Shown in pieces: positions 10,595 to 21,252 of a stretch of 64,000 nucleotides of DNA. The stretch spans positions 3,286,001 through 3,350,000 of the forward strand of contig BCHX01000001.1 in NCBI GenBank assembly GCA_001599755.1. Direction: 5' to 3'. The notes beneath the pieces are model-generated. The model ran no database searches. It was not told the DNA's origin and worked only from the letters and a program-made list of their open reading frames with translations. Positions within the stretch are counted from its first letter, which is position 1. Every line of letters starts with the position of its first letter. This DNA comes from Gliomastix tumulicola (taxonomy: Eukaryota; Ascomycota; Sordariomycetes; Hypocreales; Bionectriaceae). Position numbers and translations under genes: made by a program.

Positions 10595-12790
10595 TCAAGA
10601 ACTCTTGTCAGGGGTCTCCTCGAGGAAGAACTAGATGATGAAAATAGTCAGCCCGTGATCCTGCGCTATAGGGGATGGGTTCACTTACGTAGTTTCCGCC
10701 CAGCTTCTGTTCCTGGTCGAGCTGAGAGCCCTGCTTGTTGATACGAGGGCGGTAGTTGACGGGATCGCGACGGAAGGTGACGTCGAGGTTCTTCAGGAAG
10801 GAGTTGCATCCAGTGAGGAGAGACTCAGGCTTGTTAGCGTGGGCATCGATACCGGGCTGGCCGTCGAAGACGATAACACGGTCGGCGAGATAGGTAGCCA
10901 TGATGAAATCGTGCTCGACGACGAAGGCGGTGCGCTTGGAGTGCATAATGAAGCGCTTGATTACACGAGAAGCGATGATACGCTGCTCGGAGTCGAGGTA
11001 GGCGGAGGGCTCGTCGATGAGGTAGATGTCCGCAGGCATGCCGAGAGCGAGAACGATGGCCACACGCTGCAATTCACCACCAGACAGGTTTTTGACCTCC
11101 TGATCGATGAAGTCGTCAAGCTTGAGGGGCTTGACAACATCAGTCTGGAACTGGGGGGAGAGGAAAGCCTGCTTGATCTTCTTGAAGAAGAGCTGGCGGA
11201 CAGTGCCCTCGAACTTGGGGGTGATGGTCTGGGGCTTCATGCTAATCCTCATATCGGGGACAGAGCCCTTGCCGTCTGGCTTGAGAGCGCCGGCAAGGAG
11301 ACGGCAGAAAGTAGTCTTTCCAGTACCGTTCTCTCCCATCATGACGATGATCTCAGAGTCAGTGAACTCGCCAGCATCGATGCGCAGATTGAAGTTGCCA
11401 AGCGCCTTCTCCATCTTGGGGTACTTGAAAGCCCGAGACTTGTCGATAGCGAACTCATCGGTACCCTCAGCGATGCGGAAAGTCAGGGACTCGTCACGGA
11501 AACGCAGGTTCTCCGTGGGGATGTGGCCGTCAAGGAAGATGTTGATACCTTCACGGACGGAATAAGGGAGGGTGACGACACCGTAGATGGCAGGCTGACC
11601 GTAAAGAACGCAGACGTAATCAGAAAGGTAGTCAAGAACGGACAAATCGTGCTCAACGACAATGACGTAGTCATCGTCACGGAGGAGGGAGCGGATGATG
11701 GAAGCAGCGCTCAACCTCTGCTTGACATCCAGGTAGGACGAGGGCTCGTCAAACATGTAGACGTCTGCCTTCTGAACGCAGACAGTACCGATGGCGAAAC
11801 GCTGCAGCTCACCACCAGAAAGCAGATTGATGTCACGGTCCATGATGTGGTTCAGCTCAAGGACATCGGCGACCTGCTTGGCGTTTCCGAGGGAGGCTCG
11901 GCTCTCGATGAGATGACGGACACTCTTCTCGGGACCCCGGACAGCCTTGGGGATCTGGTCCACGTACTGGGGCTTGACGACGGCCTTGAGGTCATCCTCG
12001 AGGAGCTTAGTAAAGTAGTCTAGGGAGTTACGTTAGCAAACCATGTCAAGGTCCATTACCACTGTTTTCATGTTCGAGCTTACTCTGCAACTCAGAGCCA
12101 CGGAAGTGCTTGATGACATCTTCCCAGTCGGGGGGGTTGTCGTGGCGACCGAGATTAGGCTTGAGCTTTCCACTGAGAATCTTCAGCGCGGTACTCTTGC
12201 CGATACCGTTCGTTCCAACCAAACCAAGGACCTGGCCGGGACGGGGCATCGGAAGCCGATGGAGCTTGAAGCTGTTGGGGCCATAGCGGTGGGTGACCTG
12301 GCTCTCCAGGTTGGTGGGAAGGTTGATGATGGTGATGGCGTCGAACGGGCACTTCTTGGGGCAGATACCGCATCCAATGCAGAGCGACTCGGAAATGAAA
12401 GCCAGGCGCGACTCGGGCGCTACCTCAATGCAGAGCTTTCCGCTGCGAACGACAGGGCAGGATTTCTTGCATTCTTGGCGACACTTGCGCGGGCGACACT
12501 GTTCAGAGCAAAACGTTAGCCACCGCTTCTTCTCATATAACGTATACTTGTTCTGCGTCTTCCCGTCTTCCCCCCTTCCTGTCTCTTTTGGCGGTCTCTC
12601 CTCCTCGTCTCTTCCCTCGTTCGAAGCAGTCATGGTGGGGTTATTAGGCGGGGTAGGAGTTGGAACGTGTCGACGAACCTTGTCGCTATTGACAATGGCG
12701 ATACTGTTGTGCAATCCGTGTTAGTGAAATTGCTCTGTGAGGATCGTAGAGCGTATTCAGCCTCACTCACCGGGTAAGCTTGTCAGACAT
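10595..12790 (-). CDS. rli1: ABCE1/Rli1, iron-sulfur ribosome-recycling ATPase
   Basis: Exons: 12771-12790, 12679-12703, 12084-12498, 10689-12019, 10595-10630, giving 608 residues, which I recall as the same length as yeast Rli1. Rli1 splits 80S ribosomes after termination and helps 40S/eIF recycling. The N-terminus MSDKLTR-IAIVNSDK is split over two tiny exons. Then come the two 4Fe-4S motifs, CRPRKCRQECKKSCP (residues 16-30) and CIGCGICPKKCP (from about 54). Both ABC cassettes are complete: Walker A GTNGIGKST and GENGTGKTT, signatures LSGGELQRFAI and LSGGELQRVAI, and Walker B ending MFDEPSSYLD and LIDEPSAYLD. The last 12 codons, NYFFLEETPDKSS, lie in a separate exon. Intron 2 is 180 nt, longer than usual here. 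Splices at gctaac branch sites support introns 3 and 4. The 5' end faces chd1 across 2 kb. Confidence 0.95.
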
Positions 12791-13379
12791 GATGGCCACA
12801 GTATCCTGTTCTCGAAGGGCGATGCGAAATCGTGGTGGGGTGGACAGCCCAGTGGGTTGGGTTCTGACTTCAGAGTCTCCTCGCAGGCGATGTTCCGAAC
12901 AGGTGCTTGGGAGCCGCGAGAAATCTACTCCGAGCAATGCGATCCGACTCAGGTATGTCGTCTGGCAGCAGTTTGCACCAAGCCGAGGGGTTGCAGGAGG
13001 AAAAAAGACTGACTGATGCTTTACATCAAGATTTGGTGCGTCACAAAGCAAAGTAACCCAATAGGGCGTTGGTGTGTGGTCATCATTTTTTCTTGGGCTC
13101 TGAATCGTCCACTTTTTGGCGGGGCAGGGCACGGCCGAGTCGACTCGAGGAAGGAGCTTCTGGTGTTTGCTAGCTTCCCAACTGGAACAGAAACTCTGCT
13201 GAAGCTCCGTCTGGTGGTTCGCGAGACCGACACGGACGCCCGAGAGTCTACCTACCCTAGACTCCCGGTGCCTCTGACCACCCTCGTGCTTCTTCAACCA
13301 GCGAAACCGGGCGCAGAGGGCGTTTTGAGACATTCAAGAATCTTCAAATTGGCCCATTGCCCCGGTATGAGGACAGAGG

Positions 13380-13460
13380 CACGCGGCCGAATAAATACTT
13401 GAGTTATGGGGCCATACAATTTGGGTGTGTATATGTCTCAAGTATTTATTCGTCCGCTTG
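13380..13460. mobile_element. 81-bp MITE-like inverted-repeat element, copy 2
   Basis: It has the same length and layout as the copy at 6770-6850. A perfect 16-bp inverted repeat runs from CGAATAAATACTTGAG (13388-13403) to its complement at 13437-13452. The outer ends CACGCGG and CCGCTTG (13454-13460) pair with one mismatch, so the arms match at 22 of 25 positions. Over the inner 47 bases 40 match copy 1. In the outer stem the T-A pair of copy 1 is a C-G pair here, a compensatory change. Flanks are AGAGG (13375-13379) and AGAAG (13461-13465), a 4-of-5 match that may be an aged target duplication. Confidence 0.6.
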
Positions 13461-13526
13461 AGAAGGTATTGTAGAACAATTCCTTTGTCGACAGGTCGCA
13501 ATATGATGGGTTTGCACACCTCCGCT

Positions 13527-13533
13527 TGATTGG
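13527..13533. promoter_or_regulatory. CCAAT box (TGATTGG)
   Basis: The sequence is CCAATCA read on the minus strand, the preferred context of the HAP/CBF complex. It is 0.74 kb upstream of rli1 and 1.3 kb upstream of chd1. Function is inferred only. Confidence 0.25.
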
Positions 13534-13704
13534 CTCCTCAAAACCTCGAACGCTGGGGCGGCCAGTCTTGTCTCACTTACACGGACCGCCTACTTTGACA
13601 GACATGGATTCAGGTAGGACCTACATTTCTGTGACTCCTGTACACCTTCCCTGCAGATGCGGATGTCGCGAGCTTCTGTGCCGCCAGCTGTACTTGAGGA
13701 GGTC

Positions 13705-13735
13705 CTCAGATTATCTCAGATTATCTCAGATTATC
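13705..13735. repeat. 10-bp tandem repeat, 3.1 copies
   Basis: The unit CTCAGATTAT is repeated three times without a mismatch in the intergenic region between rli1 and chd1. Copy-number variation between strains would be expected. Confidence 0.85.
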
Positions 13736-14108
13736 AACAGTCTTGCCTGACAAACCGTAGGGGTTGGTGCACTTTGTGTTCAAAGTGAAGACCCAGTCAG
13801 CTTTTGCGCGGTTGCATTATTCAACCAAGGATTATCGGGAATCAGGTTTTTAATGAATGAGGTTGGGATTCTTCATTGCCTGTGGTGAATAGAGAAGAGA
13901 TACCTACATTGAATGGACAGTGAGTGAAGAACAATACGCCTTGGGCGACATTAAAAGCGCGGCAGCGGTCAAGATCCATCTATGAAAGGGCCAATTGGAA
14001 CCGTGCACCAGCCGAGAAAATCACGTATTCACGAGGCTACCACACCGTGCGCACGTCCCGCTTATTTTGTCCCTCGAGCAAACAACGGACGACTTTGACA
14101 GGAAAGTA

Positions 14109-14116
14109 TCACGTGA
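14109..14116. promoter_or_regulatory. TCACGTGA E-box palindrome upstream of chd1
   Basis: A perfect 8-base palindrome with CACGTG core, the class bound by bHLH factors such as Cbf1. It lies about 280 bases upstream of the likely 5'UTR intron of chd1. Function is inferred. Confidence 0.3.
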
Positions 14117-14390
14117 CGGTGGAGACTCCCAGCCGCCTTGCCGAATAAAGTTTAGCGGGGGCTAGGTGCCTTCCAACCACAGAGGCAGTGTGCCTATTAT
14201 TGCCGCCCGGAACATCCAATTCTTTCCACTCCACCAGTCCAGTGGCATTTTTGTGACCATTACCATCACCCTTATCCTTCACCTAATACGCCGGTACATC
14301 ACCCCCGGCCTCAGCCGATATACACTCGGACGCATTCGGCTTCTTCATTTCGATATCACCTGCTGCCTGAGGCTTGTTCGTGAATGTCTT

Positions 14391-14822
14391 GTAAGTTACC
14401 GCTGTTTCCTGCCACCGCTACTCGCATGCGCCGCCGACCGCTCTGCCGCCTCTTATACACGGCCTCGGAACCCGATCTTCAAGTTCGCCGTGTATCTTGG
14501 CCGGGACGGCTCCGGAGGCCGTCTTCGCTTTCCGTTCTTGATGAACACGTTCGTTCTTTGATGGCTCCGCCTCATCGGCTCAACACATGCTATTGCACCT
14601 GATCTCTGCCTTGTCAATCGCCCGCAAGCTGTCTCTCAGCCTTGTCATCGCTAGCTCTCGCGACTTGCGATATCACATGCCTACCTCGCATACTCGACTC
14701 GAATGGGGCCGTCGACGACTGATATTTGGTCGCAAACACGTCCTTTACCCGCCACAGCTCTTGACACGTCATCATGTTCATAACCTCATGTTCCCGTGCT
14801 GACTAGCTCTTCCTCCCTATAG
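14391..14822 (+). other. Probable 5'UTR intron of chd1
   Basis: A consensus donor gtaagt at 14391 pairs with a CT-rich acceptor ending in tatag at 14822, 28 bases before the chd1 ATG. A gctgac branch-like site lies about 25 bases upstream of the acceptor. At 432 nt it is longer than coding introns here. The intervening sequence contains many short uATGs, which splicing would remove. Confidence 0.45.
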
Positions 14823-14850
14823 CAGGCAGCCTTCGCGACGGATAGACAAG

Positions 14851-17800
14851 ATGTCCACCTCTGTTGAGGGCGGTCCTTTGAATGGACATCTGTCGCCCGA
14901 GCCAGAGTATGAACGAGATGCTCATAGCGAACCCGCCCAGTCCGATAGCGACCTGTCAGATGCCCATCGCGAGCCTGTAGACGAGCCGTCACCTACACCA
15001 TCCGACAGTGTCCAGAATATCTCGAAATATGCCGATGGAGAGGTGGACCTCTCGGCCAGCGATGACGAGCCCACACCTGATAACGCGTTTGAAGATGCCG
15101 AGTTTGATATGGAGGAGAGCCCGCCGTCTCAGCACGACGACGCGGTAGAAACACGCTCTAGCTCGAGTGGTTCCCAGCGGGCGTCGAAGCGAAAGGTGTC
15201 GGCCGCAGAGGATCATTACATGAGGGAAAACCCTGAACTATACGGTCTCCGCCGAAGCGTAAGCATTAAAAGCCTCGCTGAGTTTAGGGGTGTCGTGAAC
15301 TGACATTTCGCAGCGCCGACCTCAGCCACAAAGAAGAGTCGTATGTTTAAAGGATCGCTATTGCTTGATTTGGTCTAATATGGGTGATTGTAGGTTGATT
15401 CAGATAGCTCCGAGTCAGACGCAACTCCGACTCACCGCCGGGAGCCTAAACGTCGCCGAGTGGACACATCTCGTCTCTGTAAGTTGAATGGCTGCCGCCG
15501 CAGACTGAGTTACCGACCTGTCGACTGGTACTAATGCAATCTTCTTAGCTTCTAAACGCCCTTCTCCCGTCCGACAGATTTCCAACCAAGACTCGGACTC
15601 GGACTCGGACGATATTTATGGTGGTGCCCGTGCGAGACGATCACAGAAAAGAGCCAGGAAACAAAAGGAAACACAGCCGGAGTTGACTGAAAAGAGGTGG
15701 TCGAACCGTCGGGCTGCTCAAGTTCAGCAAGGTGCCTACGAGGAAAGCGACTTCGATGACGAGGACGAGGAGCTGGCTGGGGCGACTTCTGCTGCCGACT
15801 TTGTCGATGATTCTCCCTACGTCGAGAAGGTCGTTCGACATCGGACCCACGACGACCAGGAAATAACATACGACATGCAACGCGGCGACTTTGAGTACTT
15901 CGTCAAATGGCAAGGAAAATCCCATCTTCACGATACCTGGGAGACCCTGGAATCGTTGAAGTACATCAGAGGCCTTCGCAAGGTTGAAAACTACTTCCGA
16001 AAAATCATCGAGACCGAGCTCTACATGCGTTTCGAGCGCGACGTCCCCCCGGAGGCCAAAGAGCAATTCTTTCTCGATCGGGAGCGCGATCTGGACGCAT
16101 TCGAAGATTACACCAAGGTTGAAAGGGTCGTCGACGTCCGTGATGGCGAAGATGAGACTGAATACTATGTCAAGTGGAAAGGCTTGACCTACGAGGAATG
16201 CACCTGGGAACAAGCGTCTGCCATCAGCCAGCTCTTCCAGGACAAAATTGACCAGTATCTGGATCGAGCCTCCCGCTCCTGGCAGTCGGATCGCAAGGAG
16301 TCTAATCCAGACACGCGTTCGAGGATGACGAAGCTCGAGAAGCAGCCAGACTACATCATAGGCGGCGAGCTTCGACAGTTCCAGCTCAAAGGACTCAATT
16401 TCCTATGCTTGAATTGGACCCGTGGCAACAATGTCATCCTGGCCGATGAGATGGGTCTCGGCAAGACAGTACAGACCGTCTCATTCTTGAGCTGGTTGCG
16501 CAACGACCGTCGACAAGAAGGGCCTTCGTTGGTTGTCGCTCCGCTGAGTGTCATTCCTGCATGGTGCGACACATTCAACACCTGGGCGCCCGATGTCAAC
16601 TATGTCGTCTATCTAGGCCCCGAAGAAGCGCGCAATATCATTCGCGAGCATGAGCTTTTGATTGACGGGAACCCAAAGAAGCCCAAGTTCAACGTTCTCG
16701 TCACATCGTACGAGTTTATCCTTCAAGATTGGCAATTCCTCCAGTCCATCAAATGGCAGGCTCTGGCCGTGGACGAGGCACACCGTCTCAAGAACCGAGA
16801 GTCGCAGCTGTACGCGCGCCTGTTCTCCTTTGGTGTTCCCTGCAAGGTCCTCATCACCGGAACACCTATCCAAAACAATCTGGCCGAACTTGCTGCTCTG
16901 TTAGATTTCCTGAATCCTGGGAAGGTCAACATTGACGAGGACCTGGACACGTTATCAACAGCGGATGTCCAAGAAAAGCTCGAAGAACTCCACACAGCTA
17001 TTGCGCCATACATCCTGCGAAGAACCAAGGAAACTGTAGAACAAGACCTGCCGCCGAAGACGGAGAAGATCATCCGAGTCGAGTTGTCCGACAAGCAACT
17101 GGAGTACTACAAGAACATCCTCACAAGAAACTACACAGCGTTGTGTGATGCCACCGGCGGGCACAAGAACTCACTGCTCAACATCATGATGGAGCTGAAG
17201 AAGATCAGCAACCACCCATACATGTTTTCAGGAGCTGAAGACGCCGTTCTTGCCGGCAGTACGAGACGAGAGGACCAGATCAAAGGTCTCATCACGAGCA
17301 GTGGCAAAATGATGCTGCTCGACCAGCTGTTGTCGAAGTTGAAAAAGGATGGTCATCGAGTCTTGATTTTCAGCCAGATGGTCAGGATGCTGGATATCCT
17401 TGGTGATTACCTCTCTTTGCGAGGCTACAAATTCCAAAGACTGGATGGGACAATTGCGGCGGGGCCTCGACGGATGGCGATCAATCACTTCAACGAGGAG
17501 GGCAGCGAGGATTTCTGCTTCCTTCTGTCTACCCGCGCTGGCGGTCTTGGCATCAACCTCATGACTGCGGATACTGTCATCATTTTCGATTCTGACTGGA
17601 ATCCTCAGGCTGACTTGCAGGCCATGGCAAGAGCTCACAGAATTGGACAGAAACGCCCGGTCAATATCTACCGGCTTGTCAGCAAGGAGACTGTGGAAGA
17701 AGAGGTCCTGGAACGAGCACGCAACAAGTTGCTTCTCGAGTACTTGACTATTCAAGCTGGCGTTACGGACGATAGTAAGGCTGCGCTTAAGGCCGAAATG

Positions 17801-20090
17801 GATAAGAAGGGTGTCAAGACGGATGGCCCGTCGTCAAGCGAGGATATCCAGATGGTGCTGAAGATGCGATCTTCAAAGATGTTCGAGCAGAAGGGCAACC
17901 AGGAGCGCCTCGAACAACTGGACATCGACTCGATTTTGGAGAACGCTGAAGTCACCAAGACCAAGGTGGATGACAAGATCAACCTGAGCAGTGGTGGCAT
18001 TGACTGGGACAATTTCATGCAAATCACTGACGTCAAAGTCGATGACATCAACCTTGACTGGGACCAGATCATCCCCGCCGAGAAGCTGGCCGAGATCAAA
18101 GCCGACGAGGAAGCCAAAGTTCATGAGGAATATCTGGCCAAGGTGGCTGCAGAGAGCGCCCCCCGCAGGGCAACTATCAAGAGCCGTCATAAGGAGACCG
18201 ACCGCGCAGATCGTCTGAAGAAGCGGCAGCTGGAGCAGGAGCAGGAAGCGGCGGAGAAACGTGCTCTGGAGGCGGATCCAAAGCGTCCTCTCGATAGCAA
18301 GGAGCAGCGGGTGCTGATCAAAGCCTACCTCAAGTTTGGTTCCATGGATGACCGCTCTGAAGACATCATCGCAGACGCGAAGATGGGCGATCGAGATCGC
18401 GACGTGCTTAAGGCTCTGCTTGATAATTTCGTCAAAGCTGCCCAGGACGCTGTCGACGACAATATGGCTAAGATGGCTGACGAGGAGAGAAAGCTCGGGA
18501 AATCCTTGACGAAGAAGGATCGAAAAGCGGTTTTGATCGACTTTGGGGAGTCCAGGAAAGTCAATGCGGAGACGGCTATCGAACGACCTCTTCAGCTACG
18601 CATCCTCCGACAAGCTATCCAGAGCGCCTCGGAGTGGAAAAGCTTCCGGCTTCCCGATGCAACCAAGGCCGCGAGCTACAGTTGCCCCTGGGGCGCTAGA
18701 GAAGATGGCATGCTTCTCGTTGGTATCGACAGGCATGGTTTCGGCTCCTGGCCTCAGATCCGTGACGATCTCGAGCTTGGAATGCAGGACAAGCTCTTCT
18801 TGGAGGAGCAGCGAGCGGCCAAGAAAGAGGAGCGGAGCCGCGCAAACGACAAGCAGAAGGCGCCTGGTCCCGTTCATCTTGTCCGCCGTTCCGAGTACTT
18901 GCTGTCAGTGCTCCAGTCCAAGAACTCGTCTGACCAGATGCTGCACAAGACGGTCGAGAATCACCATCGGAACAACAAGAAGCAGCACTTGACGAACGGG
19001 CACCGTTCTGGCGCCACAGCCTCGCCTGTGCCCCACGGCCTCAAGAAGAACCGCGATAAGGATCGTGATTCTGTCAATCCTGACAGCCACCAGAGGGCAC
19101 GCAGCTATGGCGACGATCGAAGCACCCCGAGGCCCGACCAGAAAAGAAAGCATGCCTCTCATGAGGATGGCCGTAGCCCGAAGCATCGTCGTGTGGAAGA
19201 TGGTCGTCGCACGAGTAAACATGGGGAAGACCGAGAACGAGATCGCGAGCGGGAACGAGATCGAGATCGAGATCGAGACCGAGACCGAGACCGGGATCGA
19301 GACAGGATTGAGAAGCGCCGCTACCACGATGATGACGACCGCCGACATGACAGGCACCGCCACCGAGATGACGTTTATTATCGCCGTGATGATCGCCGTG
19401 AGGATCGACGGGACGACCGGCGCGATGACCGAGATCGCCGCGACAGAGACGACCGTCGAGACCGAGATGATCGTCGAGACCGAGATCGAGACGACCGGCG
19501 CGATGATCGCTACGATCACCGGCGCGATGAGCGACGTGTGGACCGTCGTGATGATAGGTCTGGCGATCGCCGGCGTGATTCGGACGCAAAGCCTCAGGAT
19601 GAGCGCAAAGCAAAGGCCCTCCGTCGGCTGGACGAGCTACGCCGGATTGGCGACGATCAGGATCTGAGGAACAAGGACAACGATGCCCTCATCTGGTACC
19701 TCCTCAAGCCAGTCAGGCGGAATTTCGAACGGATACTGTCTACAACGAAAGATAACGTCAAGTCTAAGAAAGATCGAGCATCTATTTTCGGCAGCGAGCT
19801 CCTCACTATCGGTACATTCCTGGATGGGAACTTCTCATCCACAGACGAGAGCATGAAGAAAAGATTCTGGTTCGTGCCGCACTCTGCTTTTTTTTTTCTT
19901 TTCTTTTTTACATGGGAAATAAGAACTAACAGGCCATCATAGGGACTTTCTTGCGGCTCTGTGGCCCGTTGAAGAGGCGAGTGTGACGGGAGAGCGTCTT
20001 AGCAAGATGTACCAGGCATTGTACTCTCGAAAGAAAGACGAAGGCACAGTCTCGCACTCTCAGGCGAATGGGAGCTCGACACACCATTGA
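14851..20090 (+). CDS. chd1: Chromodomain helicase DNA-binding protein Chd1
   Basis: Exons: 14851-15258, 15314-15340, 15394-15478, 15549-19869, 19943-20090, about 1,662 residues. Chd1 is an ATP-dependent remodeller that spaces nucleosomes behind elongating RNA polymerase II. Domains in order: an acidic Ser-rich N-terminus; chromodomain 1 at about 257-325 (FEYFVKWQGKSHLHDTW); chromodomain 2 at about 364-415 (YYVKWKGLTYEECTWE); the Snf2 ATPase with ADEMGLGKT near 472 and DEAH near 581; and the helicase C lobe with STRAGGLGINL near 834 and ARAHRIGQ. Then come a SANT/SLIDE-like linker-DNA region (about 1090-1260), a long Arg-Asp/Arg-Glu repeat tract (about 1394-1525), and the CHD C-terminal helical domain (KAKALRRLDELRRIG...). 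Exon 2 is only 27 nt. The final exon supplies WDFLAALWPVEEASVTGERL, closing the C-terminal domain. Confidence 0.95.
19210..19600 (+). repeat. Arg-Asp/Arg-Glu codon repeat tract inside chd1
   Basis: A degenerate repeat of CGN/GAN codons encodes alternating basic and acidic residues (RERDRD-type). Because of the repeat all three frames and the reverse strand stay open, which creates spurious Val/Ile-rich antisense frames. A shorter tract of the same kind occurs in prp40 at about 9330-9480. Confidence 0.85.
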
Positions 20091-20566
20091 TTACATTCCT
20101 CGACCTCGGCTCCATACCCTCGACACCACACACACATGCTTACACCTACCTACATACCGGCTGCTGTCTGACGACGCATGAATGATTTGAATGCAATTTG
20201 GGACGTCAGGTCGGCGAGCACTCCGACCGACTGAACTGACCGCACGATTGGCGTTTTTGGTCTTTAAGGGAAGGGATCAACTATACGGGTATACTTTCTT
20301 CTTCTTCCTCCTCATTGTTTTGTAACCATGTCTATTTCATTTCCAGTTCCTCATGCCGGCGCCTCCTTTATATGCCAGGCCAAAGAGAAGGAGACAGGCG
20401 AGGCCTGACTTTTCGCGCATTATTCCCATTGTTTTCTCTTGAAGGGGGGGCGCTCCTCCTTCTGTCTGTAATGTACACTAGATTCTTCGTTCTTGGGCTG
20501 TGGATGGCTGAGGTGCTAGATGGCCACACTCTGACAGGGGCTGAGCAGAGAAGCGAGAAGCAGAGG

Positions 20567-20572
<6 letters not shown>

Positions 20573-20599
<27 letters not shown>
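20573..20599. repeat. (GA)13 microsatellite
   Basis: An uninterrupted GA run about 490 bases past the chd1 stop. It is in the length range usually polymorphic between strains. Confidence 0.85.
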
Positions 20600-20603
<4 letters not shown>

Positions 20604-21204
20604 CCACGTTTAGATAGCGTGGTTTATCGAGGCGTGTGGGCAGATACCTTTTTTTCTACCTATAGAGCGAATGAAAGAAGCAGGAGAGGTTGAAGAGTTG
20701 AAGACCACCTTACCGGAGCGCCTAGTAGACCGCCTATGTGGTGACTGAGCAAGTGATCCTCCTAGGTAGACCGGGAACTTTAGTGCTACCGAAGCGCAGG
20801 CTAGTTGTTGTCGGTGAGCATGCACAAGCTGGCATGGCATTGCTCGATCGTGGCACGTGGGAGGCAGTGTAATGGTGACGGTCACCTGGAGCCCTGGCGC
20901 TTGTGGTTCCTGGCATGAATCAGTCTTATACCTAGGCCAGCCATCCTTTTTTAGGTGCAGCTCGTGGCGTTTTTGGTACCTGATACGGAGTGTTACAGAG
21001 AGGCATTCACCCTGGCAATCTACCTGCAGGAGCGCCTGGAGGATCCATCGCGTACCTGCCTTAGGCACTGGACGGAGTTTATTTTTTCTTTTTGGTCTTT
21101 TTCCCACAGAGAAGGAGCCCTTTGCGGTGCCTTGCGAAGGAGGGACGGGAACCGGAAGGTGCCTTGCCGTAGCTACCTGTAGCTGCCTATCAGCCGCCGG
21201 CGCA

Positions 21205-21252
21205 GGGGTACCTGAGCGGAGACAGTCTCCAGCGTGTCAGGGCTGGTACCCC
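21205..21252. other. Nested inverted repeat (GGGGTACC...GGTACCCC)
   Basis: The outer arms GGGGTACC (21205-21212) and GGTACCCC (21245-21252) are exact complements. Between them lies a second perfect palindrome, GGAGAC-A-GTCTCC. The 48-base unit lies in the chd1-hal2 gap. It has no tRNA cloverleaf. Confidence 0.45.

Larger units (their letters stand above)
12791..14850. other. Divergent intergenic region, rli1 / chd1
   Basis: About 2.06 kb, the longest gene-free stretch of the window. It contains copy 2 of the 81-bp element (13380-13460), a 10-bp tandem repeat (13705-13735), a TGATTGG CCAAT box (13527-13533), a TCACGTGA palindrome (14109-14116) and a likely 5'UTR intron of chd1 (14391-14822). 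Small open frames show no family features and are not called. Confidence 0.55.

Noticed and set aside
10839..12023. 394-codon open frame on the plus strand
   Set aside because: It is the antisense shadow of rli1. The opposite strand of GC-rich ABC-ATPase genes is often open, and the translation has a biased Gly/Val/Asp/Leu composition with no family motif.
12046..12714. 222-codon minus-strand frame with its own ATG reading through intron 2 of rli1
   Set aside because: The first part is intron 2 sequence read through. The conserved Rli1 N-terminus requires the two short exons at 12771-12790 and 12679-12703.
18905..19519. Val/Ile-rich 'membrane protein' frame on the minus strand and similar frames at 19065-19667
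   Set aside because: They arise from the CGN/GAN repeat of chd1 read in other frames, and are not real genes.
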